64,000 nucleotides of DNA from Rubellimicrobium sp. CFH 75288 (lineage in GTDB: Bacteria > Pseudomonadota > Alphaproteobacteria > Rhodobacterales > Rhodobacteraceae): assembly GCF_009904055.1 (NCBI RefSeq), contig NZ_WYDP01000017.1, positions 1-64,000 on the forward strand, in the 5' to 3' direction. The position numbers and the translations under genes are program-made. The notes under the pieces are model-generated. The model searched no databases. It saw only the letters and a list, made by a program, of their open reading frames with translations, and was not told where the DNA came from. Positions 61,956 to 64,000 of this stretch are shown here, piece after piece. Numbering within the stretch: position 1 is the first letter of the stretch; the number at the start of each line of letters is the position of its first letter.

Positions 61956-62765
61956 GGCGCGTGCTGCACCTGTCGGACCTGCATTTCGGCCGCACGCGGC
62001 CCGACCTGTTCGAGCCGCTGCTCGCCCTGGCCGAGCGGCTGAAGCCCGACCTCGTGGCCGTGTCCGGCGATCTGACGCAGCGCGCGCGGCGCGGGCAGTT
62101 CGTGCAGGCGCGCGCCTTCCTGGACCGGCTGCCCGCGCCGTGGCTGGCCGTGCCGGGCAACCACGACATCTCGCTCGACAACGTGCTGGTGCGGCTTCTG
62201 GACCCGTGGGGCCGCTACCGCGGGCTCATCCACGAGGACCTGTCGCCGCGCTGGGAAGACGAGGCGCTGGCGGTGGTGGGCCTCAACACCGTCAACCGCT
62301 ATGCGCACCAGTCGGGGCGGATCGGCCGACGGCAGCTGCGCACGATCGCCGCCGCGGCCGCCGACGATCCGGCCCGGCCCCTCGTCGTGGTCATGCACCA
62401 TCCGCCCGAGCATCCCGCGGGCTCGCGCAAGAGACCCATGCGCCATGCAGGCCGCGGCGTCGAGGCACTGCGGCGGGCGGGCGCGGACATCGTGCTCTCG
62501 GGGCATCTGCACAACGCCCATGTGGCGCCCCTGTCGGCCGCTCCGGGCATCCTGCTCGTGCAGGCCGGCACGGGCCTGTCCACGCGCCTGCGGGCGGAGC
62601 CCAACACGATCAACTGCCTGGAGATCGGGCCCGGCGACGTGCGCGTGGACCGCTGGGCGGCCTTCGACCGCCCCGACTGGGAGGTGGTGGAGAGCGCGCG
62701 CTTCGTGCGCGACATCACCCGCCCGGACGCGCCCTGGGCGACGGCCGCGCATGAGGGCGGCGCGA

Positions 62766-62785
<20 letters not shown>
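61952..62785 (+). CDS. Calcineurin-like metallophosphoesterase (CpdA/Icc-like)
   Basis: A 277-residue binuclear metallophosphoesterase. D9/H11 (LSDLHFG), D40 ([13 protein letters not shown]), GNHD at about 70-73, MHHPPEH and SGHLHNAH are all present. [15 protein letters not shown] is typical of CpdA-like phosphodiesterases, so cyclic AMP or another phosphodiester is possible. Its coupling to the lipid kinase also allows a lipid-phosphate role. Its last 20 nt overlap the convergent hslU gene. Confidence 0.92.

Positions 62786-64000
<1,215 letters not shown>

Overview
The window is a very GC-rich (by eye around 70%) chromosomal stretch from an alphaproteobacterium. Gene content and order point to Rhodobacterales/Rhodobacteraceae: dnaK-dnaJ, rimP-nusA-ylxR-infB, ubiG, comF-grx-nitrilase, hemH, cca-CoA pyrophosphatase-hslO, grpE-hrcA-rph-rdgB-hemW, parB-parA-rsmG-mnmG-mnmE-rho-hemJ and maf-aroE-coaE-dnaQ ... 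secB-fxsA-timA-smr ... hslU. The second half is the classic alphaproteobacterial origin-proximal block. This fits two ParB-binding parS sites in the window (31021-31034 and 52010-52025), which flank parAB. I cannot name the genus.

Layout. 1-5.0 kb: a DUF533/TerB protein, tRNA-Trp, a bacterial voltage-gated sodium channel, a TerC membrane protein, and a small coupled operon (AlkB, DUF1810, SDR epimerase). 5.2-9.2 kb: dnaK, dnaJ and radC, with a textbook CtrA box ahead of radC. 9.2-15.7 kb: a membrane-anchored protein of unknown function behind secA, a parvulin isomerase divergent from secA, argJ and mutT. 15.83-18.16 kb: an intact IS1595-family element with near-perfect 24-bp terminal repeats and an 8-bp target duplication. 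It carries the transposase, a coupled 56-residue ORF and a RelA/SpoT-type alarmone synthetase gene as cargo. 18.2-23.8 kb: infB, ylxR/rnpM, nusA, rimP. 23.9-31.7 kb: a peptide-type solute-binding protein, prolyl aminopeptidase, ubiG, a nitrilase-family amidase, glutaredoxin, comF, a methyltransferase with a damaged N-terminus, hemH and rpe. 31.7-38.6 kb: two L,D-transpeptidases, a CAP-domain lipoprotein, a TrmA-type RNA methyltransferase and a coupled two-gene ABC exporter. 38.7-43.4 kb: cca, CoA pyrophosphatase, Hsp33, another Nudix hydrolase and an orphan LacI-type regulator. 43.5-55.2 kb: grpE-hrcA, rph-rdgB-hemW, then parB to hemJ on the minus strand. 55.25-55.56 kb: a repeat-rich non-coding gap that is a candidate replication origin or regulatory region. 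55.6-64 kb: maf-aroE-coaE-dnaQ, secB, fxsA, timA, smr, a lipid kinase, a metallophosphoesterase and the C-terminal part of hslU.

How the genes work together. Most of the window is core housekeeping: protein folding and export (DnaK/DnaJ/GrpE, Hsp33, SecA, SecB, PpiC, HslU), translation (IF2, NusA, RimP, MnmE/MnmG, RsmG, CCA enzyme), heme synthesis (HemH, HemJ, HemW), nucleotide hygiene (MutT, RdgB, Maf, CoA pyrophosphatase) and chromosome segregation (ParA/ParB/parS). Genes are tightly packed and many neighbours overlap by ATGA or TGATG, implying translational coupling. The clearest accessory DNA is the IS1595 element. Its AT-richer alarmone-synthetase cargo, with all synthetase motifs retained and no hydrolase domain, is the best candidate for an undescribed system: a transposon-borne (p)ppNpp synthetase that may act as a toxin, defence factor or stress modulator.
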